A stretch of DNA of 64,000 nucleotides from Providencia alcalifaciens (GTDB lineage Bacteria; Pseudomonadota; Gammaproteobacteria; Enterobacterales; Enterobacteriaceae). The notes under the pieces were generated by a model. It saw only the letters and a program-made list of their open reading frames with translations. It was not told the origin of the DNA and ran no database searches. Position 1 is the first letter of the stretch. The number at the start of each line of letters is the position of its first letter. The stretch is from contig JAOQNJ010000001.1 of the NCBI GenBank assembly GCA_025961275.1, forward strand, positions 1,323,353 through 1,387,352, in the 5' to 3' direction. Of this stretch, positions 1 through 8,696 are shown in pieces. The position numbers and the translations under genes were made by a program.

Positions 1-1657
1 TAACGGTAATAGCTGCAAGTGGGAAGCTACTCTGATCGTTAATAAGAAGTGGATTATCGAAAACTCTCATACTAAGTAAATCTGGCTCTTTTGCTGAGCT
101 ATTGCCAGTGATTGGCATTGAATTAAGGGTTTTATCAGAAGCTAAATAGTTATGAAATGCCAACCGTTCATCGATCAACCAAAGGTTACAAGAATCAAGG
201 AAAATCTCGGAGGAATCTTTACGCATAGGCATGAGCAGCTCGTGAATCATATCTTCACGGGCGTACTTTCCATCTTCTAGTCGCTCTATAGATTTTTGTA
301 GTAGATCGATAATCACTTTGCGGTGTGAAACGTAATTGGCAAGGTCTGATTTTTTAAGGTCTCCTGCTTTACGTAGGTACTCTCCTAATCTTTCCTTGTA
401 CTCTGTTACGTGTTCTTTACTTTGAGGCTGCATAATATCGTGGCCTTCGCTTACTAGCTGGCGCTCTACTTCATACCACTGAGCATGAAGGTGGAGCTCT
501 AGCTCTTTATCTGATTTCTCTGGATCAACAATCAGTAAATCTTCTGCAACATAACTAGTAATAGGGCGATAGCGTGGTGCATGATTATCGATAAAATCAT
601 CCACTCGAGCTCGACCAGCCGATACATTTTTTGTCAGAACATCTTGCAAGTACTCTTTGGTTCGAGCCAATATAGCTTCTCGAATATCTTTGAAAGTCAC
701 TTCGTTGAGCATATCTTCAACATCTTCGGCTATATCAAACGAAGTACGTTCACTGCGAACATGTTGATTGAGATACTCGGAAGATACGTAGCAGGTATAG
801 GTGAATTCACCGGAAGCATCTGAAATTTTCCCGTAGAGGCCCGGTAGTTTTCCCTGAATGGATTCTTCTTTAACAAGTCGATTCGCTGCACAAAGTGCTA
901 GTTGCTGTTTTTTATTAACGGATGCACGAAACTTGATATGGGTTAAGTCAAATTTGTAGTCCCGAATTGTAATAGTCTCGATAAATGCGCTGGCATGCAT
1001 ATGCTCTTCGAGTAAATGATCAAGGTCAAAAATTTCGCCTGAGTCTTCTAGAAGTATCTGGGGAGCACTTCCTTGTCGTACAAAATACCAAAGTACATGT
1101 TCCAGCAACTGATTGGCAATAGACTGACCTTTTGAAGGAACTTGTTTTCGGAAGCTTTCATCAAAATTAATCAGCTTGATAAGGGTACCTGGTTGTTGAG
1201 ATGTGACTTCAACAAGTTTCTCATCATGGATTCCTGATTTATCATCAAAGCGGAATACGCGTTTTTTAAGTTCACCATCAATATCGAAAAAGTGGCTTTC
1301 CACTTCAACTAAGCCAAATACTTTCAACCACATCAGACGACCAACCTCTCGGCATCCTTTATCAATTTTATGGTCTGAATCGAGAGTTTTAAACGATTTA
1401 ACGTTGACTTCGTTAAAACCACAGCCATTATCAGTTATGCTGAAGCCGGTGATTGGTGGTTGGAATTTTACATCTAAATCTAAGATACCTTGAGTAGCGC
1501 GATTAATACGGAGAATGATCTTTCCATCGGGTAAATTATCCATCTCTTCAATAGAGTGAATGGAGTTTACCACTGCTTCGAACACAGGCATTAAGCCGTG
1601 ATTTTTGGGTAGCTAAGTATTTCGTAAGCGCCCTTTTAAATTTGTTTGTAAACTCAC
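1..1657 (-). pseudogene. GHKL-type ATP-binding protein of a putative defence operon; nonsense codon near the start, 3' end outside window
   Basis: The minus frame is open from the window edge to codon 16. A GTG start at 1655-1657 is followed by 14 sense codons and an in-frame TAG at 1613-1615, after which the same frame continues as a typical GHKL (Hsp90/MutL/histidine-kinase-like) ATPase. The N-box region reads FEAVVNSIHSIEE and the ATP-lid G1 box reads ITDNGCGF. An ATG at 1589-1591 follows the stop, so reinitiation could give a protein lacking only about 22 residues with its ATP site intact. About 530 further codons are visible without another stop. GHKL ATPases of this type sit beside restriction genes in many bacteria. 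It is the last gene of the operon, 151 bp after the GIY-YIG gene. Gene family is fairly sure; whether it is functional is open. Confidence 0.75.
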
Positions 1658-1808
1658 GGCTCAACTACTCCCTTTAATCGTTATTACAGAGAAATCATCT
1701 TTAGCAGAAATTTGATCTCATTTGGTTCCATGACAGCTTTCACTGATACTTAATATTTCACAGTTAGGTGAAATTTCCAAGCAATGAGTAGTATATCGAT
1801 AGCTAATT

Positions 1809-3065
1809 CTAGTTTAGATTTTTTGCAATAATCTTCCCTGTCGTATTATCTAGACGATATTGTGAAATCGAGCCATCCGCGATGTGTTGGATCACGGCAA
1901 GTGCAGTAGCTAAAGGAACATTAAACCATTCTCTTGGTGTATAAATTTGTCCGGTGTGGCTTTTTAGGGTGACATTAAGTCTGCGAGCAGCAAGAAATCC
2001 ATGTACTAGATTTTCGAGTTTTTGGGCGTTGAGATTGAAACACTGGCTAGTTGATACAATTCTTACTGGCGCTTCCAGAAAAGTGCGATCTTTTTCTGCA
2101 TTTTTGATCCGCTGTTCAACCGTTGTTTCAGTAAAGCCAATTTTATAAAGGTTCTGTTTATACGGAGTGAGTACAGGATCTGTGCTCATAGTTGCGAGTA
2201 CATAAACTATCCCAGTGGGAATGGGGTCACTTGACAGTTGTAATTTTTGACCATTGAGTAGAACTTTACGTCCTTCATTATCTCGTACTAAACCGTGAGT
2301 TAATGATTGATAAAGCATATGCATTTCAGTGCCATTTTCAAATATGAGATGTAGGCGTGCATTATATGTACTGTACTGAGTAAGGCGCTCACCAGCGGTA
2401 TGAACGTACCCTAGTAACCCATTAAGAATAAAAAAATCACCTTCGGCTATTTTTAATTTGTGAGTAAAACGTTCCAGTGTAAATGATCCACGTTTTAGCC
2501 CATTATGTAATGAGCCAAATAGGGGCTCAAACTTTGGAAAATCAGCACATGGCTGACGTTGAGCTATTTCGTCGGGTTGTTCTTTTTTTTCAGCTGAAAC
2601 ATATTTCATACTAAAAATATCGGGTTCAGCGAAATCGAGCAAACCGTTATCGTCGTCAGCAAAGATATCGTCTAAAGAAGTAACCAGTTCGGATTTATTT
2701 ATCTCAGCGATGACATTGGGCTCTGCTGATAAATCACTATCTGGAGATTGGGAATTATGTGGTTTTAATAGGCCAAATTGATCAAACTTCTGTAGCTGGC
2801 TACTCTGTTCTGGATTATTTTTAAAAATACGCAGTCGTCGCGCTAATCGTTTTTCTTCAAGTGATGAGTCATCTGTTTCACTGGGTAATCTATTATTTTT
2901 TTCATAAAAAGAAACAATTTCGACAAATTGATTTCCAGTTAAATCAATGGGTGATACTTTTTGCTTTAAGGGCTGTACATCGAGCAGCCCAAAACCATCA
3001 TCTTCGCCAAAGATATCATCGAGTGTTAATTTATCTGCTAAATGTTTTGTCGATAATCTGATCAT
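1809..3065 (-). CDS. GIY-YIG (T5orf172-type) nuclease domain protein
   Basis: 418 residues. The C-terminal third carries the GIY-YIG fold: GIVYVL near residue 285, YKIG near 307, a candidate catalytic Arg in TVEQRI near 319 and a candidate metal-binding Glu in KLENLVH near 351, as in T5orf172/MUG113-type nucleases. The N-terminal part is unusual: an acidic motif LDDIF..DD..GLLD occurs twice (about residues 15-29 and 131-144), and residues 45-85 resemble a short helical module also seen at the end of the neighbouring helicase. The ATG abuts the helicase stop codon (TAAATG), so the two are translationally coupled. It likely supplies DNA cleavage for a system whose methyltransferase shows no obvious nuclease motif. 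Domain call firm; target unknown. Confidence 0.8.
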   Translation of the reverse strand: MIRLSTKHLADKLTLDDIFGEDDGFGLLDVQPLKQKVSPIDLTGNQFVEIVSFYEKNNRLPSETDDSSLEEKRLARRLRIFKNNPEQSSQLQKFDQFGLLKPHNSQSPDSDLSAEPNVIAEINKSELVTSLDDIFADDDNGLLDFAEPDIFSMKYVSAEKKEQPDEIAQRQPCADFPKFEPLFGSLHNGLKRGSFTLERFTHKLKIAEGDFFILNGLLGYVHTAGERLTQYSTYNARLHLIFENGTEMHMLYQSLTHGLVRDNEGRKVLLNGQKLQLSSDPIPTGIVYVLATMSTDPVLTPYKQNLYKIGFTETTVEQRIKNAEKDRTFLEAPVRIVSTSQCFNLNAQKLENLVHGFLAARRLNVTLKSHTGQIYTPREWFNVPLATALAVIQHIADGSISQYRLDNTTGKIIAKNLN

Positions 3066-5075
3066 TTAACTAGCCTGTGTGGATATTGATTGTTGCTTCA
3101 TTTTACGTAGGTAAGCCAGTGCTTCGGCATAGCGGACTTCTATAGGATCGCTGGAGTTTAAAGATGGCGCTCGTTTAAATTCGTCAGTGAATTGTTTGAT
3201 TTTAGGCCAAAGAATAATTGCTTCTTCCTCTGACATTTGTGATTTATTGGCACTCACCGCTTCTTGAATAGTTTTCAGCATAGGCGCCGTGACTGATTTA
3301 GATAATATTTCATAAGCACCGTGGAAGGGGTTAACGGCATCAATCAGGTCAATATCCAAATTATCAATACACAGAAATTTTTCACCCATTTTGATAAACT
3401 GCTTACTCGCAATATTAGCTGATGACTCATCACTATCATTGCCCATTTCTATATAAGCATTATCGGGCAACATTTTCCCTTCAATCAAACCGCCCTGTTG
3501 GGTAATTAACATGCTCTGTAAGATCCCTTGTCTAACCTGCTCTTGCTCTTCTTCGGTTAAATTAGGATAAAGAGTTTGGAGCACTGAAGGTAAAGCAACT
3601 TGTGTGATGGTTTCTGCTGGTACGATTTCACTAATAGCCTCTTTTACTAGTTGCTCATTTGCCATCAGTGTTGCCATAATCTCGTTTTTATCACCGTTCA
3701 GAATATCTAGCACATTTTGAGATACAGGCGTACTAGCACTGTCATCAACTAACAGAGTATTCGGTGGAAGTGGGAGCCCATCCCATTGAGATCGGGGTTT
3801 AAATTGAATACTAGGCGCTAATATTTGCTCCATCAATAATGAGGTTGTGATAGCCTTAAGCATATTATTAACGGAGGTTCTGACATCATCATCTTGAGCA
3901 TCAGGTTGAGCGATAAGATTAGTAAACTGAGCGTGCTTTTTACCTACGCTATCGCGTGTTGCTCGACCAATAATCTGCACAATTTCAGTCAGCGAACTAC
4001 GATAACCAATGGTTAATACATGCTCACAAAACGGCCAGTCAAAACCTTCTTTTGCCATTCCTAGCGCGATAATAATATCCATATCATCTGCAGTTTTGAG
4101 ATTACGTAGATAAGCTTGAACTTTAGGACGCTCAGCAGGATTATCATCGACTAAATTTGCCACTTTTAATTGGCGACCATCTTTGCCATCAATATGATAT
4201 ATCCCTGTTATTGGATCGCGTTTTACCACTGTACCTAGAACATCTAATATCGCGTCGACCTCACCATGTTTATCTTTCGTTGATTCACCAGAGTTAACAT
4301 TAGGAATATGAATAATTGTTTTTTTACTAGCGTCAAGAACCGAGGGAAGTGCATCTATATAACGCCCTTGGTAAAAATGATAGCCGATCCCAAGGGATTT
4401 TAGATATTGGTATCCATTGAGCTGTTCATAATAGGTATAAGTAACTTTGGTGAACAGGGCTTCATCTTCAGGCAATAAAATAGGCACCGTATCACCACGA
4501 AAATAAGAGCCTGTCATCGCAATGATATGCGCGGTTGAGTATTTCATTAGGTCGTCAATAAGGCCACCTAAACGGCTATCCTCATCCGCGGAAACGTGGT
4601 GAAATTCATCAATAGCAACTACGCAATTATTAAAATCTGTGATGGCTAATTTTTCGAAGGCAAAACGTAATGTTGCATGGGTGCAGACCATAATAGAGTC
4701 ATCGCCAGACATAAAACGTCTAAAAGCATTCACTTTGCCATCTTCGCCACCATCGATACATAAATTATTTTCGGGTTTAACAATCCAGTCAGCAAAGAAG
4801 CCATATTGAGTTAGTTTTGTATCTTGGAAAGAGCCACCAATTGATTTTTCAGGCACTGCCACAATCACTTTCTTCAGATGTTGGTTTTCTAATTTATCTA
4901 AGCCTAAGAACATTAATGCGCGTGATTTACCACTGGCTGGTGGCGCTTTAATTAATAAATACTGATTGTTGCGCTCATTAAAGGCGCGCGCCTGCATTTC
5001 ACGCATACCCATGATATTTAGGCTAGCGCTTTGCCCTGTTTGTCCGTATTCAACATGCAGTATATTAGTCATCAT
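3066..5075 (-). CDS. DEAD/DEAH-box superfamily 2 helicase
   Basis: 669 residues. Walker A is APPASGKS (about 44-51), motif II is the variant DEFH (about 156-159), and motif VI reads QIIGRATRDS in the second RecA domain. The part after about residue 430 matches no domain I recognise and ends in a helical stretch with an F...F.R.P....E.R.A..L.YLR pattern. Superfamily 2 proteins of this kind act as DNA translocases or unwinding motors in restriction systems. It lies 63 bp after the methyltransferase gene and directly abuts the nuclease gene, so it is in the middle of one transcription unit. Alternative starts exist (the first two codons are both ATG). Function as the motor of the system is inferred from context. 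Confidence 0.85.
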   Translation of the reverse strand: MMTNILHVEYGQTGQSASLNIMGMREMQARAFNERNNQYLLIKAPPASGKSRALMFLGLDKLENQHLKKVIVAVPEKSIGGSFQDTKLTQYGFFADWIVKPENNLCIDGGEDGKVNAFRRFMSGDDSIMVCTHATLRFAFEKLAITDFNNCVVAIDEFHHVSADEDSRLGGLIDDLMKYSTAHIIAMTGSYFRGDTVPILLPEDEALFTKVTYTYYEQLNGYQYLKSLGIGYHFYQGRYIDALPSVLDASKKTIIHIPNVNSGESTKDKHGEVDAILDVLGTVVKRDPITGIYHIDGKDGRQLKVANLVDDNPAERPKVQAYLRNLKTADDMDIIIALGMAKEGFDWPFCEHVLTIGYRSSLTEIVQIIGRATRDSVGKKHAQFTNLIAQPDAQDDDVRTSVNNMLKAITTSLLMEQILAPSIQFKPRSQWDGLPLPPNTLLVDDSASTPVSQNVLDILNGDKNEIMATLMANEQLVKEAISEIVPAETITQVALPSVLQTLYPNLTEEEQEQVRQGILQSMLITQQGGLIEGKMLPDNAYIEMGNDSDESSANIASKQFIKMGEKFLCIDNLDIDLIDAVNPFHGAYEILSKSVTAPMLKTIQEAVSANKSQMSEEEAIILWPKIKQFTDEFKRAPSLNSSDPIEVRYAEALAYLRKMKQQSISTQAS

Positions 5076-5138
5076 TGTTCCTTAAAATTCATTAGGGTTA
5101 GAGCCTTATAGCTATTTCTTGCAGATTGACTTAGTCCT

Positions 5139-7820
5139 TTATTTATCGTTTTTAGTCAATGCTTCATAGCGAGCTAATAAACAACTTAAACGTTCAGTGG
5201 CATCTTTAAATGGACGGTCACGATAGAGTTTATCAACTGCTCTATCGAGGGTATGATGAGCGGCTAACAGTTTCTCAGGCATTTTATTTGGATCATAAAG
5301 TTCAGCTAAAGTACGACCGGGAAACTCTTCACGAGTCAGAATCACATCTTCGGCAAGCCTTTCAATTTGTTTACGTTGATTTTCGGTTACATCAGGCCAA
5401 GGAAATGTGTTATAAACAATAGAAGAATATCTATAGCGGCTTTCTAGCCTACCAGCAACTAAACGCATCCAATCATTATGCATTAATGAGGTTAGAATAC
5501 CGAACTCATATAGAGTGCCATTGGGAATGATGTAATTAGCGTTTGTTGATATTACATTTGTATCGAAAAAACCTAATGGAACATATGTTCGACGCTCAGA
5601 AGAAACACTAGGAACTAAAATATAACTACCAGAAGTTGGATGACGATTTTCATCAAAAAGATTCGGTGTATTCGCTTTTTTCTTTGTACTAGTTTTAGGG
5701 CTATTTAGCCTAAACTCTTTTACGGCAAGAACTCTTTTTTTAATTGATGGCAATAAGTTTAATTCAGTATCTGTTATGTTGACTAGCCATAAACACCAAC
5801 GCTCATTACTGTTTAAAAACTCACTAGCACCTATAATTTTTTTTATCCATTGTTTAGTATTAGGTTCTTGCTTTAATAACTGCTCATATTCTTCTCTATT
5901 GAGTAATAGATGGCCTCCATCAGTTGGTTTATTTCCAAAAAGTAAAGGAGGGATATTATTCAGAATTGGTTTGCTTCTAGGAATAACCGCGGTATTACTA
6001 CCTTCTAGCAAGTATGGACTAATATTATTTACTAACTCGCTATGCCACTCACCATCAACTTGATGAAAAAGCTTACGTGTTTTAGCTTGAGATGATAGCC
6101 CTACAATAATGACATGAACCGCCGCTTTATCACGTGCATTATTTGACCATGTAAACGTTGGATAAGCGAAATGAATACTTAACCCTAATTTAAAAATTGA
6201 TGGCCAAAGCGTTGCAACTTGCTCTCCTTGACAGAGGGAATTGGTTGCAACAAGCGCCAATTCAGCACGTGAGCTTTGGATATACTGAGCGCCTTTCCAA
6301 AACCAGCAAGCAACGAAATCTAATGCACCTAATGATTTAAATTCAGAGAAAACTTTTTTCATATCATTGCGTTGTTCATCTGAGCGACCTAGAGTTCCCA
6401 AGAAAGGTGGATTACCAATAATATAAATTTCGTCTTCTGGTCCTTTGGGGCACACCTGTTCCCAATCTAGATGTAAACTATTGCCGCTGTATATATTTCC
6501 ACTGTCACGTAATGGTAATGCAGCTGGGGCAGAACCAAAGGCAGCTTCCCATTGGGTATTGAGCTGGTGCTCAGCAAGCCAAAGCGATAACCGTGCGATT
6601 TCACAGGCAAAGTCATCAATTTCAATACCGTAAAACTGAGATAAATGTAATCCGCTTAACGAGAAACTTTCGGTCTCCAGTTGGTTTAATGTTTCTATTG
6701 TTCGCATTTCTAATTTGCGTAACTCTTTGTAAGAAACAATTAAGAAATTGCCTGAGCCGCAAGCTGGGTCAAAGATTTTAATTTTACCAATTCGTACTAA
6801 TAGGGCTTTTAGTCCTTTGACGCTACGACTTTGTTTATTTAATTCAGCTTCTAGCGGCTCGAGAAATAGTGGTTTAATCACCTTCATAATATTACTGTAT
6901 GAAGTGTAGTGTTGGCCTAGACGGCTGCGCTGTTCCACATCAATAACAGCTTGAAACATACTGCCAAAGATATCCGGATTGATTTCACTCCAATCCATGG
7001 TGCCACATTCCAATAATGTTTTACGTCCTTTTTTCCCCAGCCCGGGAATAGGTTCATCAGAAGAGAATAAGCCACCATTAACATAAGGGAAGGCAGTAAT
7101 ATGAGTAGGCAAATGTTGGCGATTAGGGCTGTTAGGCGCACTGTTGAGTACAGTGAAAAGTTGATAGAGAAATGCATCGAGATCGTTACCATTTTCTTCT
7201 GTATAGCTTTTGATTGCAGAAGTAAATTGGCCTGACGCAAAAATACCCGTATCTTCGGCAAAAAGACAGAAAAGTAATCGAGTCAAAAATACGTTTAGAG
7301 CATGAATATCTTCAGGTTTACTGAGATCGTTGCTGATACGAATAAGGTCAAATAGCTTCCCCATTTTTTCAGCAGCTTTAACATCGGCAGGGTTTTCACT
7401 ATTAATTATCGCTTTTTCTAGACCCACCAGCGGTAAAAAGAAACCATAGTTGCTGTACAACTCATCTAGTTCAATATCTAGTCTTTCTTTACTTAAAGTA
7501 TCCCAAGCTAAAAATCGAACAAAATCGGTCATGATAATAAAACGGATCTTATTTTTTGCCATTACAGGATTAGCAATATGCGCGTCAAGTAAAGCATCAA
7601 GATCATCATCGACAGTAGCACCTTGAAAATAGAGCTTATTCTTTAATCCTACATGCCCAGTTTCTTTAGCAATATTACGACTACTGCCTTGTCGTACTTG
7701 TGTAATGGTCGCTTTGGGAAAGTTAAAAGCGTCCATAAAACCATAGATAAACTCATCAGGATCCAATTCCTTCGTTAAGTATTCGAGTTTTTCAAAAATC
7801 TTTGCCTGATTGATGGACAT
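5139..7820 (-). CDS. MmeI-type class I SAM-dependent DNA methyltransferase
   Basis: 893 residues, close to the length of type IIL (MmeI-like) enzymes. SAM-binding motif I is FDPACGSGNF (DPACGSG at about 351-357) and the catalytic motif IV is GNPPF (about 469-473), the form typical of N6-adenine methyltransferases. An N-terminal helical region precedes it and a target-recognition/C-terminal helical region follows from about 600. MmeI itself has a PD-(D/E)XK nuclease in the first 100 residues; here I see no clear E-x-K motif, so this may be a methylase only, with cleavage supplied by the GIY-YIG gene. First gene of the operon. A palindrome about 120 bp upstream is a candidate operator. Recognition sequence cannot be read from the protein. 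Confidence 0.88.
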   Translation of the reverse strand: MSINQAKIFEKLEYLTKELDPDEFIYGFMDAFNFPKATITQVRQGSSRNIAKETGHVGLKNKLYFQGATVDDDLDALLDAHIANPVMAKNKIRFIIMTDFVRFLAWDTLSKERLDIELDELYSNYGFFLPLVGLEKAIINSENPADVKAAEKMGKLFDLIRISNDLSKPEDIHALNVFLTRLLFCLFAEDTGIFASGQFTSAIKSYTEENGNDLDAFLYQLFTVLNSAPNSPNRQHLPTHITAFPYVNGGLFSSDEPIPGLGKKGRKTLLECGTMDWSEINPDIFGSMFQAVIDVEQRSRLGQHYTSYSNIMKVIKPLFLEPLEAELNKQSRSVKGLKALLVRIGKIKIFDPACGSGNFLIVSYKELRKLEMRTIETLNQLETESFSLSGLHLSQFYGIEIDDFACEIARLSLWLAEHQLNTQWEAAFGSAPAALPLRDSGNIYSGNSLHLDWEQVCPKGPEDEIYIIGNPPFLGTLGRSDEQRNDMKKVFSEFKSLGALDFVACWFWKGAQYIQSSRAELALVATNSLCQGEQVATLWPSIFKLGLSIHFAYPTFTWSNNARDKAAVHVIIVGLSSQAKTRKLFHQVDGEWHSELVNNISPYLLEGSNTAVIPRSKPILNNIPPLLFGNKPTDGGHLLLNREEYEQLLKQEPNTKQWIKKIIGASEFLNSNERWCLWLVNITDTELNLLPSIKKRVLAVKEFRLNSPKTSTKKKANTPNLFDENRHPTSGSYILVPSVSSERRTYVPLGFFDTNVISTNANYIIPNGTLYEFGILTSLMHNDWMRLVAGRLESRYRYSSIVYNTFPWPDVTENQRKQIERLAEDVILTREEFPGRTLAELYDPNKMPEKLLAAHHTLDRAVDKLYRDRPFKDATERLSCLLARYEALTKNDK

Positions 7821-7939
7821 TATAGATCTCTTTATGAGTATAATTAATGAGTTACCTAAAAGAATTAAAGGTATTGATATATTGAAACTTTACTATGATG
7901 AAAAAAGTTAATCAAATGCATAATTTGGGAGCTCTAACG

Positions 7940-7958
7940 TTTTGACAAAATGTCAAAA
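7940..7958. promoter_or_regulatory. 8-bp inverted repeat upstream of the methyltransferase operon
   Basis: TTTTGACA-AAA-TGTCAAAA is a perfect dyad with a 3-base spacer, about 120 bp upstream of the methyltransferase start. On the minus strand it also contains TTGACA/TTGTCA, which could serve as a -35 element. Restriction-modification operons are often autoregulated, so an operator is plausible, but no regulator gene is visible nearby. Confidence 0.4.
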
Positions 7959-8009
7959 TTTTCACAGATAGCCGATATTAAATTATATCACTGACTAAAT
8001 AGCCCCTAA

Positions 8010-8177
8010 TTTCCCTACCAATCAGCTGTCAACTCCACCCGTTGTTCTTCAGTTTATGAAAGTCTGGACTTGATACCCGACAGCGAAGACACCCGAGCCA
8101 TCAAGCAACAAAACCAACAGCAGCAAGCGCAATTGAACGAGATTAAATTCAAGATCAATGAATTAGTCGCAGACTAA
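8010..8177 (+). pseudogene. 3' remnant of an unidentified gene
   Basis: A plus-strand frame is open between a TAA at 8007 and a TAA at 8175-8177 with no plausible start. The C-terminal half looks protein-coding: a Gln-rich, amphipathic stretch including TRAIKQQNQQQQAQLNE. It runs opposite to its neighbours and is followed by a small hairpin (GAGC...GCTC, 8179-8209). It may be the tail of a phage or mobile-element gene left at the junction between the defence operon and the T6SS module. The rest of the 423-bp gap shows no other gene. Confidence 0.35.
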
Positions 8178-8243
8178 AAGAGCCGCTAAGGATTAGCTTA
8201 ACAGCTCTTAAAAGCATTATAGGGTAGCTTTTTAGTTGTCCTA

Positions 8244-8696
8244 TTATAGATTAATTCTATCAAGAAACTGTAAGGCTGACATCCGAGTTCCCATTGATGC
8301 TGAATTTAAATCCTCTAATTTTTCAAAGAATTTTTTTGCATGTTCAGTCATTACGTGTAAAAACTCTGACTTATCAATAGAGGTTTTTATTTCTTCGTGA
8401 CAATTAACGCTAACTAAAATACGATTTCCTTTTTGTGGTATGAAGTTAACCTCAATTGGCTGATCTGGAAAATAACATTTAAATTCTTTTCCCTGACTTA
8501 CCACAAATAGGCCTTCTGACAAATAACTCCAAAGATCATCTATATAATCATACATTGATTTGTCAATTAGTTTTTTTCCATTGATAGTCAACTCAATTGC
8601 ACCATCTATATAATCGTTATTTTTGATTTTTTTATCAAAATCAAAAATATCAATAAAATCATTATTTATTTTAATAAATGTATTTATGCTGATCAT
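8244..8696 (-). CDS. probable immunity protein for the Rhs EndoU-like toxin
   Basis: 150 residues, acidic, Ile/Asp/Phe-rich, no signal peptide and no membrane segment, so it should act in the cytoplasm. Its ATG overlaps the stop codon of the Rhs gene by 4 bp (ATGA), the standard arrangement for toxin and cognate immunity. I do not recognise the family. The DNA is clearly more AT-rich than the Rhs core, as usual for recently acquired toxin-tip/immunity cassettes. Function is inferred from position only. Confidence 0.65.
   Translation of the reverse strand: MISINTFIKINNDFIDIFDFDKKIKNNDYIDGAIELTINGKKLIDKSMYDYIDDLWSYLSEGLFVVSQGKEFKCYFPDQPIEVNFIPQKGNRILVSVNCHEEIKTSIDKSEFLHVMTEHAKKFFEKLEDLNSASMGTRMSALQFLDRINL

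Noticed and set aside
581-823. Plus-strand ORF of 80 codons
   Set aside because: It lies wholly antisense to the GHKL ATPase frame and has no protein-like features.
6917-7261. Minus-strand ORF of 114 codons inside the methyltransferase
   Set aside because: It is a second frame of the methyltransferase gene, with biased, non-protein-like composition.
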